From NCBI GenBank assembly GCA_002702965.1, contig PADE01000038.1, forward strand, positions 20,176 to 25,273: a stretch of DNA of 5,098 nt, read 5' to 3'. The DNA comes from Planctomycetaceae bacterium. GTDB taxonomy: Bacteria > Planctomycetota > Planctomycetia > Pirellulales > Pirellulaceae. Positions 1-5,098 of this stretch are shown here, piece after piece (position 1 is the stretch's first letter; the number at the start of each line of letters is the position of its first letter). The notes under the pieces were generated by a model. The model saw nothing but the letters and a program-made list of their open reading frames with translations. It was not told the DNA's origin and made no database searches. A program made the translations under genes and the position numbers.

Positions 1-24
1 GCGATCCCCGGGTAGCCTCGCGCC

Positions 25-40
25 ACCACGGTGGTACATT
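25..40 (+). promoter_or_regulatory. Possible extended -10 promoter with overlapping dyad
   Basis: The bases TG-G-TACATT at 32-40 fit an extended -10 element (TGn followed by a hexamer matching TATAAT at 4 of 6 places). Transcription would start near 47, about 45 nt before the ATG of the first oxidoreductase gene. No good -35 hexamer lies 17 nt upstream. An 11-base dyad, ACCAC-G-GTGGT (25-35), overlaps the element and could be an operator. Both are short enough to arise by chance in GC-rich DNA. The first 91 bases show no other feature. Confidence 0.2.
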
Positions 41-91
41 GGCACTCGCGTTTCGGCGAACGAACCAACTGCAGCCTCGGAGACCTCCCAG

Positions 92-1066
92 ATGCCTCTT
101 CGCCTCGCCCTGCTGGGCTGTAGCCAGGCGCCTCGGTGGGCGCGGCGTCTGCAGCGTCTCGACACCGTCGCGGTGACCGCGGTGGCAGACGACGATGCGA
201 CCGCGGCAGAATCCGCGGCCGATCAGTTGGGCGCGGTGGCTCGCGCCGACTCGTGGGAGTCGCTGCTGGGCGACTCGGCCGATGTCTGGGACGCGGTGCT
301 GGTGTCGGCCGACCGGAGAGACGCCGTCGAGGCCGCAAGCGGCGCGCTGGCAGCGGGTAAACACACGCTGCTGGAACGCTCCCCGCTGGACGCCGTCGCG
401 ATCGAATCGCTCACCGATGCTGCTCGTGCCGCAACGGCTCGGCTGATGGTCGGTGGAGGGCTGCGTTACGCGGCATCGCTACAGGCGGTCCACCAGAGTG
501 TCGCCAGCCGCCAGATCGGGCAGCCCGGTTTGCTGCGGGCCCACCGCTGGTTGCCGACCGCCGACGCCGAGCCTGGTGTGTCGCTGCAGGGCGGACAGCT
601 GCTCGAGGAAATCGACGTGGCATTGTGGTTATTCGGCCAACTTCCCACGCACGTCTTGGCCAGCGGGGCCGCCACACCCGAGACCGGGGGCGCATTTGTG
701 CAGATCCACCTCGGGTTTCCAGACCAGGGGATGGCGCTGCTGGACTACGACGTACTGACCCAGGGCGCCGGCTACTTTTCGCTGTCCCTGATCGGGAGCC
801 AGGGGGCGGCGTACGCGGACGATCATCACAATACCCAACTGCTGTTTCGCGGCGGGGCACCGGCCGGGCTGACGACCGCCGGCGGCGGGTGCGGTCGGCT
901 CGGTCAGTTACAGGAATTCGCAACGGCCATCTCCCAACAGCGAGATCCGGACAGCACCGCGCAGCAAGCCGGGTCGGCGGTGAACGTCCACCGGGCGGCC
1001 CGCGCATCGCTCGACGCGGGTCAGGCGTTCCAGTGGACCGGCCAGGCATACGAATCGTGCGGTTGA
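92..1066 (+). CDS. Gfo/Idh/MocA-family protein, probably catalytically inactive
   Basis: This 324-residue protein has the two-domain layout of Gfo/Idh/MocA oxidoreductases: an N-terminal Rossmann-like NAD(P)-binding half (about 1-120) and an alpha/beta C-terminal half (about 121-324). Family landmarks are AGKHTLLE (88-95), GGQLLEEIDVALWLFG (167-182) and LIGSQGAAYADD (233-244). Several key positions are changed. The nucleotide-binding glycine motif is degenerate (LLGCSQAP, 7-14). The usual E-K-P reads E-R-S-P (95-98), so the catalytic lysine is missing. The G-x-H segment before the conserved Asp appears deleted: there is no His or Tyr anywhere in 152-186. The protein may bind a sugar or nucleotide, or partner the next gene's product, rather than catalyse. 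The ATG is preceded by GGAG at 79-82 with a 9-nt gap. The frame is open further upstream but has no other start codon. It is probably co-transcribed with the next gene. Family placement is confident; the substrate is unknown. Confidence 0.88.
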   Translation: MPLRLALLGCSQAPRWARRLQRLDTVAVTAVADDDATAAESAADQLGAVARADSWESLLGDSADVWDAVLVSADRRDAVEAASGALAAGKHTLLERSPLDAVAIESLTDAARAATARLMVGGGLRYAASLQAVHQSVASRQIGQPGLLRAHRWLPTADAEPGVSLQGGQLLEEIDVALWLFGQLPTHVLASGAATPETGGAFVQIHLGFPDQGMALLDYDVLTQGAGYFSLSLIGSQGAAYADDHHNTQLLFRGGAPAGLTTAGGGCGRLGQLQEFATAISQQRDPDSTAQQAGSAVNVHRAARASLDAGQAFQWTGQAYESCG

Positions 1067-1068
1067 GA

Positions 1069-1088
1069 GGCGACCCCAGCGGGGCGCC
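1069..1088 (+). other. Intergenic hairpin between the tandem oxidoreductase genes
   Basis: GGCG-a-CCCC (1069-1077) pairs with GGGG-CGCC (1081-1088) around a 3-nt AGC loop, giving eight G-C/C-G pairs with one bulged A. It begins two bases after the stop codon of the first gene. No T-run follows, so it is not a classic intrinsic terminator. It could stabilise the 3' end of an upstream message or lower read-through into the second gene. Chance formation in GC-rich DNA is possible. Confidence 0.35.
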
Positions 1089-1129
1089 GTGAAGACACCT
1101 CCCCATTTCAATTCCAGGAACCCCCTCTG

Positions 1130-2251
1130 ATGGGAAACGGCGAACCCGACCGACGTTTTCGCGCCGCCGTATTGAGTGTGGTCAAACACGCCTACGTCCC
1201 CAACGGCGTGGCAGCGCACCCTCGTTTTGAACTGGCGGTCGTCGCCGATGATGCCGACCGACCCGACTGGGTCCACCAGCGAAACGAACAGTATGCGGCG
1301 GAGCACGGCATCCCCTACGTGCGCGACGTGGCGCGGGCGCTCGCCGAATTCGACGTCGACCTGGCGGTCATCAGCAGCGAGGCCGAACGCCACTGTGATC
1401 TGGCCGTGCGGGCCGCCACATCGGGCCTCCACGTGATCGTCGACAAGCCGCTCTCGACGCGTCTCTCCGAATGCGATCGCCTGGTGGCCGCGGTCGAATC
1501 GCAGGGTGTCAAAAGCCTGTTGTGGAATCGCAATTTTCTTCCCGCGCTGGTCCAGGCGCGACAACTGGTAAACGACGGCGCGGTGGGCAAGTTGCACGCG
1601 ATCCACGTCGACTTTTACTTCGCCAAAGATGCCGGTCCCCCGCGTGGTGCACGGGGACCGGACGATCCACCGCTGGACTGGCTCGAATCACTCATCGCGG
1701 CACACGTCGACGGATCCGACGGGGGAGTCGGCCACCAACCGATGGGAGAGTTGGAGATCGAGGGGATCTATCCCCTGGCCTACATCCAGATGCTCAGCGG
1801 CGCCCCGGTCGAACACGTATTCGCCCGCACCGCGGCGCATTTTCACCAGCGCAACGTCGACAACGACGTCGACGACCTGGCAACCGTAACGCTGCAACTG
1901 CAAGGTGGGCTAATCGGTTCGCTGTGCATCGGTCGCATCGGAGCCTCCAGCCACCCCGACATCGGAGAAATCAAACTCCACCTGCTGGGAAGCGAAGGAG
2001 CCCTGGTGGTCAGCGAGGCCCGCCCCGAGGTAGCGGTCTACTACCGTCAACAGGCCCGCCAGGAGTTTCCCCACCGCCGCGTCGGCGGCGAAAACGACTT
2101 CCTGCTGATGGAACATTTCGCGCAGGCCATCGATCGGGATGAACCGACCATCCTCGACGTCCGCGCCGGCCGACAGATCGCCGCGACCGTGGCCGCGGCG
2201 CTGGAATCGGGACGCAGCGGCCGGCTGGTCGCGGTCGCTCCACCGGCCTAA
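1130..2251 (+). CDS. Gfo/Idh/MocA-family oxidoreductase
   Basis: This 373-residue protein is a putative NAD(P)-dependent oxidoreductase of the Gfo/Idh/MocA type, a family that mostly acts on sugars, inositols and related polyols in the cytoplasm. The N-terminal half (about 10-130) is Rossmann-like: a beta-strand leads into KHAYVPNG (19-26), then ELAVVADDAD (34-43). The classic G-x-G-x-x-G is not present. SGLHVIVDKPLS (98-109) is the family's E-K-P motif in D-K-P form, keeping Lys106. The C-terminal half carries GELEIEGIYPLAYIQML (206-222), where Tyr214-Pro215 sits where many members have the catalytic His; Tyr is known at this place in some subfamilies. HLLGSEGALVV (284-294) is the usual C-domain strand and turn. 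Length is normal for the family. The ATG at 1130 follows AGGAA (1116-1120) with a 9-nt gap. It lies 63 nt after the shorter paralogue, probably in one operon. The substrate cannot be told from sequence. Confidence 0.93.
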   Translation: MGNGEPDRRFRAAVLSVVKHAYVPNGVAAHPRFELAVVADDADRPDWVHQRNEQYAAEHGIPYVRDVARALAEFDVDLAVISSEAERHCDLAVRAATSGLHVIVDKPLSTRLSECDRLVAAVESQGVKSLLWNRNFLPALVQARQLVNDGAVGKLHAIHVDFYFAKDAGPPRGARGPDDPPLDWLESLIAAHVDGSDGGVGHQPMGELEIEGIYPLAYIQMLSGAPVEHVFARTAAHFHQRNVDNDVDDLATVTLQLQGGLIGSLCIGRIGASSHPDIGEIKLHLLGSEGALVVSEARPEVAVYYRQQARQEFPHRRVGGENDFLLMEHFAQAIDRDEPTILDVRAGRQIAATVAAALESGRSGRLVAVAPPA

Positions 2252-2277
2252 CCGCGTCGGCGGGACCCGCACCGCGG
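2252..2277. terminator. Hairpin between convergent genes, possible bidirectional terminator
   Basis: Directly after the stop codon of the second oxidoreductase, CCGCG (2252-2256) pairs with CGCGG (2273-2277), and inside it GCGG (2260-2263) pairs with CCGC (2267-2270). The loop is GAC and there is a small internal bulge of TCG against AC. It fills most of the 38 nt between this gene and the convergent small gene, a usual place for a shared terminator. Neither strand has a T-run after the stem, so termination may be weak or depend on Rho. Confidence 0.4.
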
Positions 2278-2289
2278 CCAGACCGACGG

Positions 2290-2556
2290 TTAGCCCATCG
2301 CGCCCCAGATCGAACCGGTCGAAGACAGCATCTCCTCCTCGAATTCGGTCATTTTTCCCGCCTCGATCTCGGCCCGCACCCAAGCTGCCTCCTGGGCGGT
2401 AAATTCGAATCCGAACTCCCGGGCCATCGTCGGTAGATCGATCGCCGCCTCACCGGAATAGGTAAACCGCGTGGCGCGGGTGGCCCGCATCCGATCCTGT
2501 ATTTCCGGATCGGCGTTGATCATGTCACGAAAAATCCAAACGTTGGTTCTAGACAT
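2290..2556 (-). CDS. Nif11-like leader-peptide family small protein
   Basis: This 88-residue protein resembles the Nif11 domain found in nitrogen-fixation-linked small proteins and in leader peptides of RiPP precursors. The match is by eye. It has an N-terminal helix with the pattern F-x-x-x-(V/M)-x-x-D-P-E-(L/I)-Q (IFRDMINADPEIQDRM, 8-23), then an A-x-E-x-GFEFT block (MAREFGFEFTAQEA, 44-57), then an acidic stretch (KMTEFEEEMLSS, 68-79) in the place of the family's ELSDEELE segment. The family's usual terminal Gly-Gly cleavage site is replaced by STGS (79-82), leaving only a few residues (IWGAMG) as a possible core, so it may not be a real precursor. There is no Cys. Upstream bases give only a weak ribosome site (GGAAC about 10 nt before the ATG). 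It faces the second oxidoreductase and diverges from the esterase. No modifying enzyme or exporter gene is in the window. It could instead be a free-standing regulatory or unknown small protein. Confidence 0.75.
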   Translation of the reverse strand: MSRTNVWIFRDMINADPEIQDRMRATRATRFTYSGEAAIDLPTMAREFGFEFTAQEAAWVRAEIEAGKMTEFEEEMLSSTGSIWGAMG

Positions 2557-2622
2557 CCGTTCGTTCCGGCCGCGGCAACCCAGGTAAGCTTGTTGCGAGC
2601 GTCTGTTGACCGACGCGAAAAA

Positions 2623-2652
2623 AGTGTAACAGATCGCACCGACGTCGTGCCA
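2623..2652 (-). promoter_or_regulatory. Possible promoter for the Nif11-like gene
   Basis: On the minus strand, TG-T-TACACT forms an extended -10, with the hexamer at 2623-2628 matching TATAAT at 4 of 6. TGGCAC at 2647-2652 could serve as a weak -35 with an 18-nt gap. Transcription would start near 2616, giving a leader of about 60 nt that begins with part of a small inverted repeat (GCGTC 2599-2603 and GACGC 2612-2616). The extended -10 is the main support. Confidence 0.3.
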
Positions 2653-2737
2653 GCGATACCGCCGCCGGGGCGGCGCGGGATCTCGCCCGTCCGGCTGGTG
2701 CGGCGGGATTTCGCTAGCGACACGCCGGCGGGTCGAT

Positions 2738-2766
2738 TTGACAGCCGGAACTTGCGACCTTATAAA
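2738..2766 (+). promoter_or_regulatory. Consensus sigma70-type promoter for the esterase gene
   Basis: TTGACA (2738-2743) is a perfect -35 element. After exactly 17 nt comes TATAAA (2761-2766), which matches the -10 consensus at 5 of 6 places. Such a match with ideal spacing is unlikely by chance in DNA this GC-rich. The predicted start is near 2773, giving a 5' leader of about 67 nt to the ATG at 2840. It points to strong transcription by the housekeeping sigma factor. No clear operator repeat overlaps it. Confidence 0.75.
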
Positions 2767-2839
2767 ACCCGCGCGGCGGTGATTGCCAACCGCTCCGGTT
2801 CCGCGTTCTCAACCCCCTCCCTTTGCGATGGCTCCAACC

Positions 2840-4024
2840 ATGAAGCTCCACCACGCGTTCGCGGTCTTACTGACCTGGGCCTGCTCCGCACCCGCAGCGA
2901 TCGGGGACGACCACGCGGCGGCCCAACCGATTCTCTGTCGCGGGCATTACCACTCGGAAGCGGCAGCCGTCGCGCAGTTGTCCCGCATGGCCGCCACCTT
3001 TGGCGACCTGCCGCAGTGGAAAGCGCGCGCCGCGCGTGTCCGACAACAGATTCTCTCCGGCGCCGGCTTGGCTCCACTTCCCGAACGGACCCCGCTCAAC
3101 AGCATCATCCACAACCAGCGCAATTACCCCGGTTACACGGTCGAGGCGGCCGCGTTTGAAGCCCGCCCGGGATTTTTCGTCTACGGCAACCTCTACCGGC
3201 CCCGAGATCGCGAGGGGGCGCGTCCCGGAATCCTCTGCCCCCATGGCCATGCGCGCGGCCCCGCGGGTGGACGGTATCGCGCGGACCAGCAACACCGCTG
3301 CGCCACGCTGGCCCGGATGGGCGCCGTGGTCTTCTCCTACGACATGATCGGTTTCGGCGACTCGGAGCACCTCGGTTGGGATCACGGTCACCCGCAAGCG
3401 CTCACGCTGCAAACCTGGAGCAGCATCCGGGCGATCGACTTTCTACAGTCGCTACCCGAGGTCGACGATCGGAGCATCGGCGTCACCGGTTGTTCCAGTG
3501 GGGGCACACAGACATTTTTGCTGACCGCGGTCGACGACCGGGTCAGCGTGTCGGCGCCCGTGGTGATGGTCTCGGCCCACTTCTTTGGGGGTTGCCACTG
3601 CGAGAGCGGGATGCCGATCCACAAAACGGCGACACTGGAAACGAACAACGCCGAAATCGCCGCGCTGGCCGCCCCCAGACCGCTACTGCTGGTCTCGGTT
3701 GGGGGCGACTGGACCAAGAACAATCCCCGCGTCGAGTACCCCTATATCGGTAATGTCTACCAGCTGTACAACGCCCGCGAGCGGGTCGCCAACCGACACT
3801 TCGCCGATGAAGGGCACGGCTATCAGCTCTCCAAAAGACAGGCGATGTACCCCTTTATGGTCGAGCACCTCAAACTCGATCCCGCGGGGGTTCTCGACGG
3901 TGACGGTGGGACCTTCGACGAGCGTCACAACGTCCTGGAAACCCCGGCCCAGATGCGGGTCTTTGACGCGCAACACCCGCTGCCGAAGACCGCGCTCAAA
4001 CCGGGCTCGCGGGTCGCCTTTTGA
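2840..4024 (+). CDS. Secreted alpha/beta hydrolase, acetylxylan-esterase-like
   Basis: This 394-residue exported hydrolase probably cleaves acetyl or other ester groups from plant or algal polysaccharides. An N-terminal signal peptide is visible: basic start MKLHH, hydrophobic core AFAVLLTWA (6-14), and a likely signal peptidase I site near SAPAA (16-20). The mature protein has the alpha/beta-hydrolase order: a CPHGHARG strand-loop (133-140, probable oxyanion region), YDMIGFGDSE (167-176), the nucleophile elbow GCSSGG (217-222, Ser219), the acid Asp290 in VGGDWT, and His326 in DEGHGY. Cys252 and Cys254 (GGCHCESG) may matter for a disulfide or structure. The start is uncertain: an in-frame ATG at 2828 adds MAPT, and 2840 gives the cleaner signal peptide. 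Neither has a Shine-Dalgarno; a pyrimidine-rich stretch (about 2814-2825) lies just upstream. A strong promoter precedes it. The elbow recalls the GCS motif of glucuronoyl esterases (CE15), but the whole looks closer to the acetylxylan-esterase-like proteins common in planctomycetes. The substrate is an inference. Confidence 0.9.
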   Translation: MKLHHAFAVLLTWACSAPAAIGDDHAAAQPILCRGHYHSEAAAVAQLSRMAATFGDLPQWKARAARVRQQILSGAGLAPLPERTPLNSIIHNQRNYPGYTVEAAAFEARPGFFVYGNLYRPRDREGARPGILCPHGHARGPAGGRYRADQQHRCATLARMGAVVFSYDMIGFGDSEHLGWDHGHPQALTLQTWSSIRAIDFLQSLPEVDDRSIGVTGCSSGGTQTFLLTAVDDRVSVSAPVVMVSAHFFGGCHCESGMPIHKTATLETNNAEIAALAAPRPLLLVSVGGDWTKNNPRVEYPYIGNVYQLYNARERVANRHFADEGHGYQLSKRQAMYPFMVEHLKLDPAGVLDGDGGTFDERHNVLETPAQMRVFDAQHPLPKTALKPGSRVAF

Positions 4025-4065
4025 TCGGCTCGACGATGGCGGCGCAGGCCCGGAGGGAATGCCGC

Positions 4066-4085
4066 CCGACAAAACAGATTGTCGG
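4066..4085 (+). terminator. Hairpin downstream of the esterase gene
   Basis: CCGACA (4066-4071) and TGTCGG (4080-4085) form a perfect 6-bp stem with an 8-nt loop, 41 nt after the esterase stop codon. A second inverted repeat, GGCGGC (4038-4043) with GCCGCC (4061-4066), lies just before it and overlaps by one base, so the two would compete. No T-run follows either, so an intrinsic terminator is only a possibility. The rest of 4025-4126 shows nothing I can name. Confidence 0.3.
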
Positions 4086-4126
4086 CTCAGGCGACTTCCG
4101 CTCTCGGTTGCCGTGCTGCGGGCGGC

Positions 4127-4155
4127 TTCAAGTCGCGGGCCCCACATGCTATGGT
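4127..4155 (+). promoter_or_regulatory. Possible extended -10 promoter for the TerC-family gene
   Basis: TG-C-TATGGT puts a -10 hexamer at 4150-4155 (4 of 6 matches) with the extended TGn motif. TTCAAG at 4127-4132 is a weak -35 exactly 17 nt upstream. The predicted start near 4162 gives a leader of about 50 nt. With the 187-nt gap after the esterase stop, this suggests the TerC-type gene has its own transcription. Confidence 0.35.
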
Positions 4156-4198
4156 CGCGGCAGCGTCGGCGGTCGCTGCGCGCCTGAACTCTCAGATT

Positions 4199-4202
4199 GG
4201 AG
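4199..4202 (+). promoter_or_regulatory. Ribosome binding site favouring the GTG start at 4212
   Basis: GGAG at 4199-4202 lies 9 nt before GTG 4212, the same gap as in the two oxidoreductase genes. It overlaps the alternative TTG start at 4197, which has no such motif at the right distance. This decides for GTG. Confidence 0.6.
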
Positions 4203-4211
4203 CCCAACAGC

Positions 4212-5000
4212 GTGGACTTGTTCCTCTCCTTTCTGTCGCTGGTCTTTCTGAGCGCAGGGCTCGGAATCGACAACGGGCTGTTGATCGAATTTTCGCTCAA
4301 GACGCTCCGGCTGCCGCCACCGCAGCACCGCCTGTGGCGGTCGGTGACGCTGCTGTTGGCCGCCCTGCTACGGGTTGTGTTCCTGTTCGGTCTGTCACGG
4401 TTGAGTTTTCTGCAGGACCCACTCCCCGACAGCCTCTGGATTCCCAACCGCTGGTTTAGCCAACACGCCGAGGCGCTCCAGTGGCTGCACCTGGTGCTCT
4501 TTCTGGGGGGCCTGATCATTCTGGCGATGGCGCTCTGGGAGTACTATCACAAACTGCGCGAAGAGCTGGCCGGACACGCCGTCGAGCCGGTGCAGAAAAA
4601 ATCAGGTGCCTTGCGGATTGCCACTGTAGTCGTGTATCTGGCGGGCATGAACATCCTGTTCAGCCTCGACTCGGTGTTCGCGGCTGTCGCGATCATGGAT
4701 CTGCAGACCCAGTTCGGCTGGATGGTCGCCGCGATCCTGCTGGCTTCGGTGATCATGATCTTCGGCATGATTCCGATCAGCGCCATCATCTCCCGGAATC
4801 GGCATTTTGGGGTCCTGATGCTCTCGATCCTGGCGATCATCGCCACCAAACTGCTGGTCGAAGGGACCGGGGCACATTTCTCCAACGGGCTGCTGATCTT
4901 TATAATCGCGGTACTGCTGCTCAACGATGCCGCACAGGCGGCGATCGACTACGCCGCGCAGCGTCGCGCGCCGCAGGCAGAATCGCAGCCCCCACCCTGA
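4212..5000 (+). CDS. TerC-family integral membrane protein
   Basis: This 262-residue protein has about seven hydrophobic segments (roughly 3-25, 45-65, 92-112, 137-162, 170-192, 200-216, 226-245) and lies in the inner membrane. Two hallmark TerC motifs sit in the membrane: LGIDN (17-21, Asp20 and Asn21) in the first helix and FSLDS (150-154, Asp153) in the fourth; these acidic residues are thought to bind metal ions. TerC-family members such as Alx of E. coli and YkoY/YceF of Bacillus act in manganese export, and in Bacillus in supplying metal to secreted enzymes. The name comes from tellurite-resistance clusters, but no other ter gene is here, so tellurite resistance is not implied. The loop between helices 3 and 4 is charged (about 111-134), and the C-terminal tail is Gln/Pro-rich and polar. 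GTG is chosen as start because of the GGAG upstream; a TTG 15 nt earlier is possible. It converges with the partial gene at the right edge. Confidence 0.9.
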   Translation: MDLFLSFLSLVFLSAGLGIDNGLLIEFSLKTLRLPPPQHRLWRSVTLLLAALLRVVFLFGLSRLSFLQDPLPDSLWIPNRWFSQHAEALQWLHLVLFLGGLIILAMALWEYYHKLREELAGHAVEPVQKKSGALRIATVVVYLAGMNILFSLDSVFAAVAIMDLQTQFGWMVAAILLASVIMIFGMIPISAIISRNRHFGVLMLSILAIIATKLLVEGTGAHFSNGLLIFIIAVLLLNDAAQAAIDYAAQRRAPQAESQPPP

Positions 5001-5040
5001 TGCGCGGCGCCCCGACTCAGGCGCACCGCAACGTTGGCCC

Positions 5041-5098
5041 CTAAACCGTTCTGCCAAAACCCTCTTTGCGGATCGCCAGGTTGAGGTCGTAGTTCGAC
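5041..5098 (-). CDS. C-terminal end of an unidentified protein (partial)
   Basis: Read on the minus strand, the right edge encodes SNYDLNLAIRKEGFGRTV followed by TAG (complement of 5041-5043). The gene enters from beyond the window and ends 40 nt from the stop of the convergent TerC-type gene. The mixed charged and hydrophobic composition looks like a real protein end, and the position leaves normal spacing between convergent genes. Eighteen residues are too few to name a family. Confidence 0.5.
   Translation of the reverse strand, partial: SNYDLNLAIRKEGFGRTV

Noticed and set aside
1..15. Possible end of an upstream gene (four codons then TAG) on the plus strand
   Set aside because: Four codons are too few to tell a gene end from chance.
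411..1106. Long minus-strand reading frame of 231 codons
   Set aside because: It is antisense to the first oxidoreductase, is Arg/Pro-rich with no recognisable motif, and is typical of a GC-rich shadow frame.
908..1606. Minus-strand reading frame of 232 codons spanning both oxidoreductase genes
   Set aside because: It overlaps two genes with clear family motifs on the other strand and has no domain of its own.
2629..2652. TGGCAC resembling a sigma54 -24 element on the minus strand
   Set aside because: The matching TTGC-type -12 element is absent at the required spacing.
2783..2839. TTG start for the esterase, 19 codons upstream
   Set aside because: It lies only about 10 nt after the predicted transcription start, has no ribosome site, and would put a non-signal stretch before the signal peptide.
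2590..3159. Plus-strand reading frame of 189 codons across the promoter and esterase start
   Set aside because: It is Arg-rich and low in motif content, and it overlaps the promoter and the signal peptide region of the esterase in another frame.
3683..4519. Minus-strand reading frame of 278 codons
   Set aside because: It lies antisense to the esterase end and the TerC start, is Arg/Ser-rich and has no domain.
1..5098. CRISPR array, tRNA, rRNA, insertion sequence or attachment site
   Set aside because: No spaced direct repeats, cloverleaf, rRNA-like stretch, transposase or terminal inverted repeats were seen on either strand.

Overview
The window is GC-rich, gene-dense bacterial DNA with five complete protein genes and the very end of a sixth. 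Two Gfo/Idh/MocA-type oxidoreductases, an exported acetylxylan-esterase-like hydrolase and a TerC-type membrane protein together suggest a planctomycete (Pirellulales-like). That is an inference from gene content and protein style; no rRNA or other marker gene is present.

Layout, left to right. (1) 92-1066 and 1130-2251, both +, are a tandem pair of Gfo/Idh/MocA proteins 63 nt apart. Each has a Shine-Dalgarno-like motif 9 nt before its ATG. The first lacks the usual catalytic residues; the second keeps a D-K-P motif and a Tyr-Pro at the active-site position. A hairpin lies between them, and another follows the second gene. (2) 2290-2556, -, is a small 88-residue protein that looks like a Nif11-type leader peptide, the family that includes RiPP (ribosomally made, modified peptide) precursors. 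It is convergent with the second oxidoreductase. (3) 2557-2839 is the divergent control region between the small gene and the esterase. It holds a near-perfect housekeeping promoter facing right (TTGACA, 17 nt, TATAAA) and a weaker one facing left. (4) 2840-4024, +, is a secreted alpha/beta hydrolase with a full Ser-Asp-His set. (5) 4212-5000, +, is a seven-helix TerC-family membrane protein with a GTG start. (6) 5041-5098, -, is the C-terminal tail of a gene entering from the right.

How they may work together: the oxidoreductases and the esterase fit uptake and breakdown of carbohydrates or modified sugars, which is typical of planctomycetes, but nothing in the sequence ties them to one pathway. 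The TerC protein may handle metal ions at the membrane. No RiPP-modifying enzyme, transporter, mobile element, CRISPR array, tRNA or rRNA is visible.

The points most worth a second look are the orphan Nif11-like small gene, the apparently inactive oxidoreductase beside a more conventional one, and the consensus promoter in front of the esterase. I see no clear evidence of a wholly new multi-gene system in these 5 kb.
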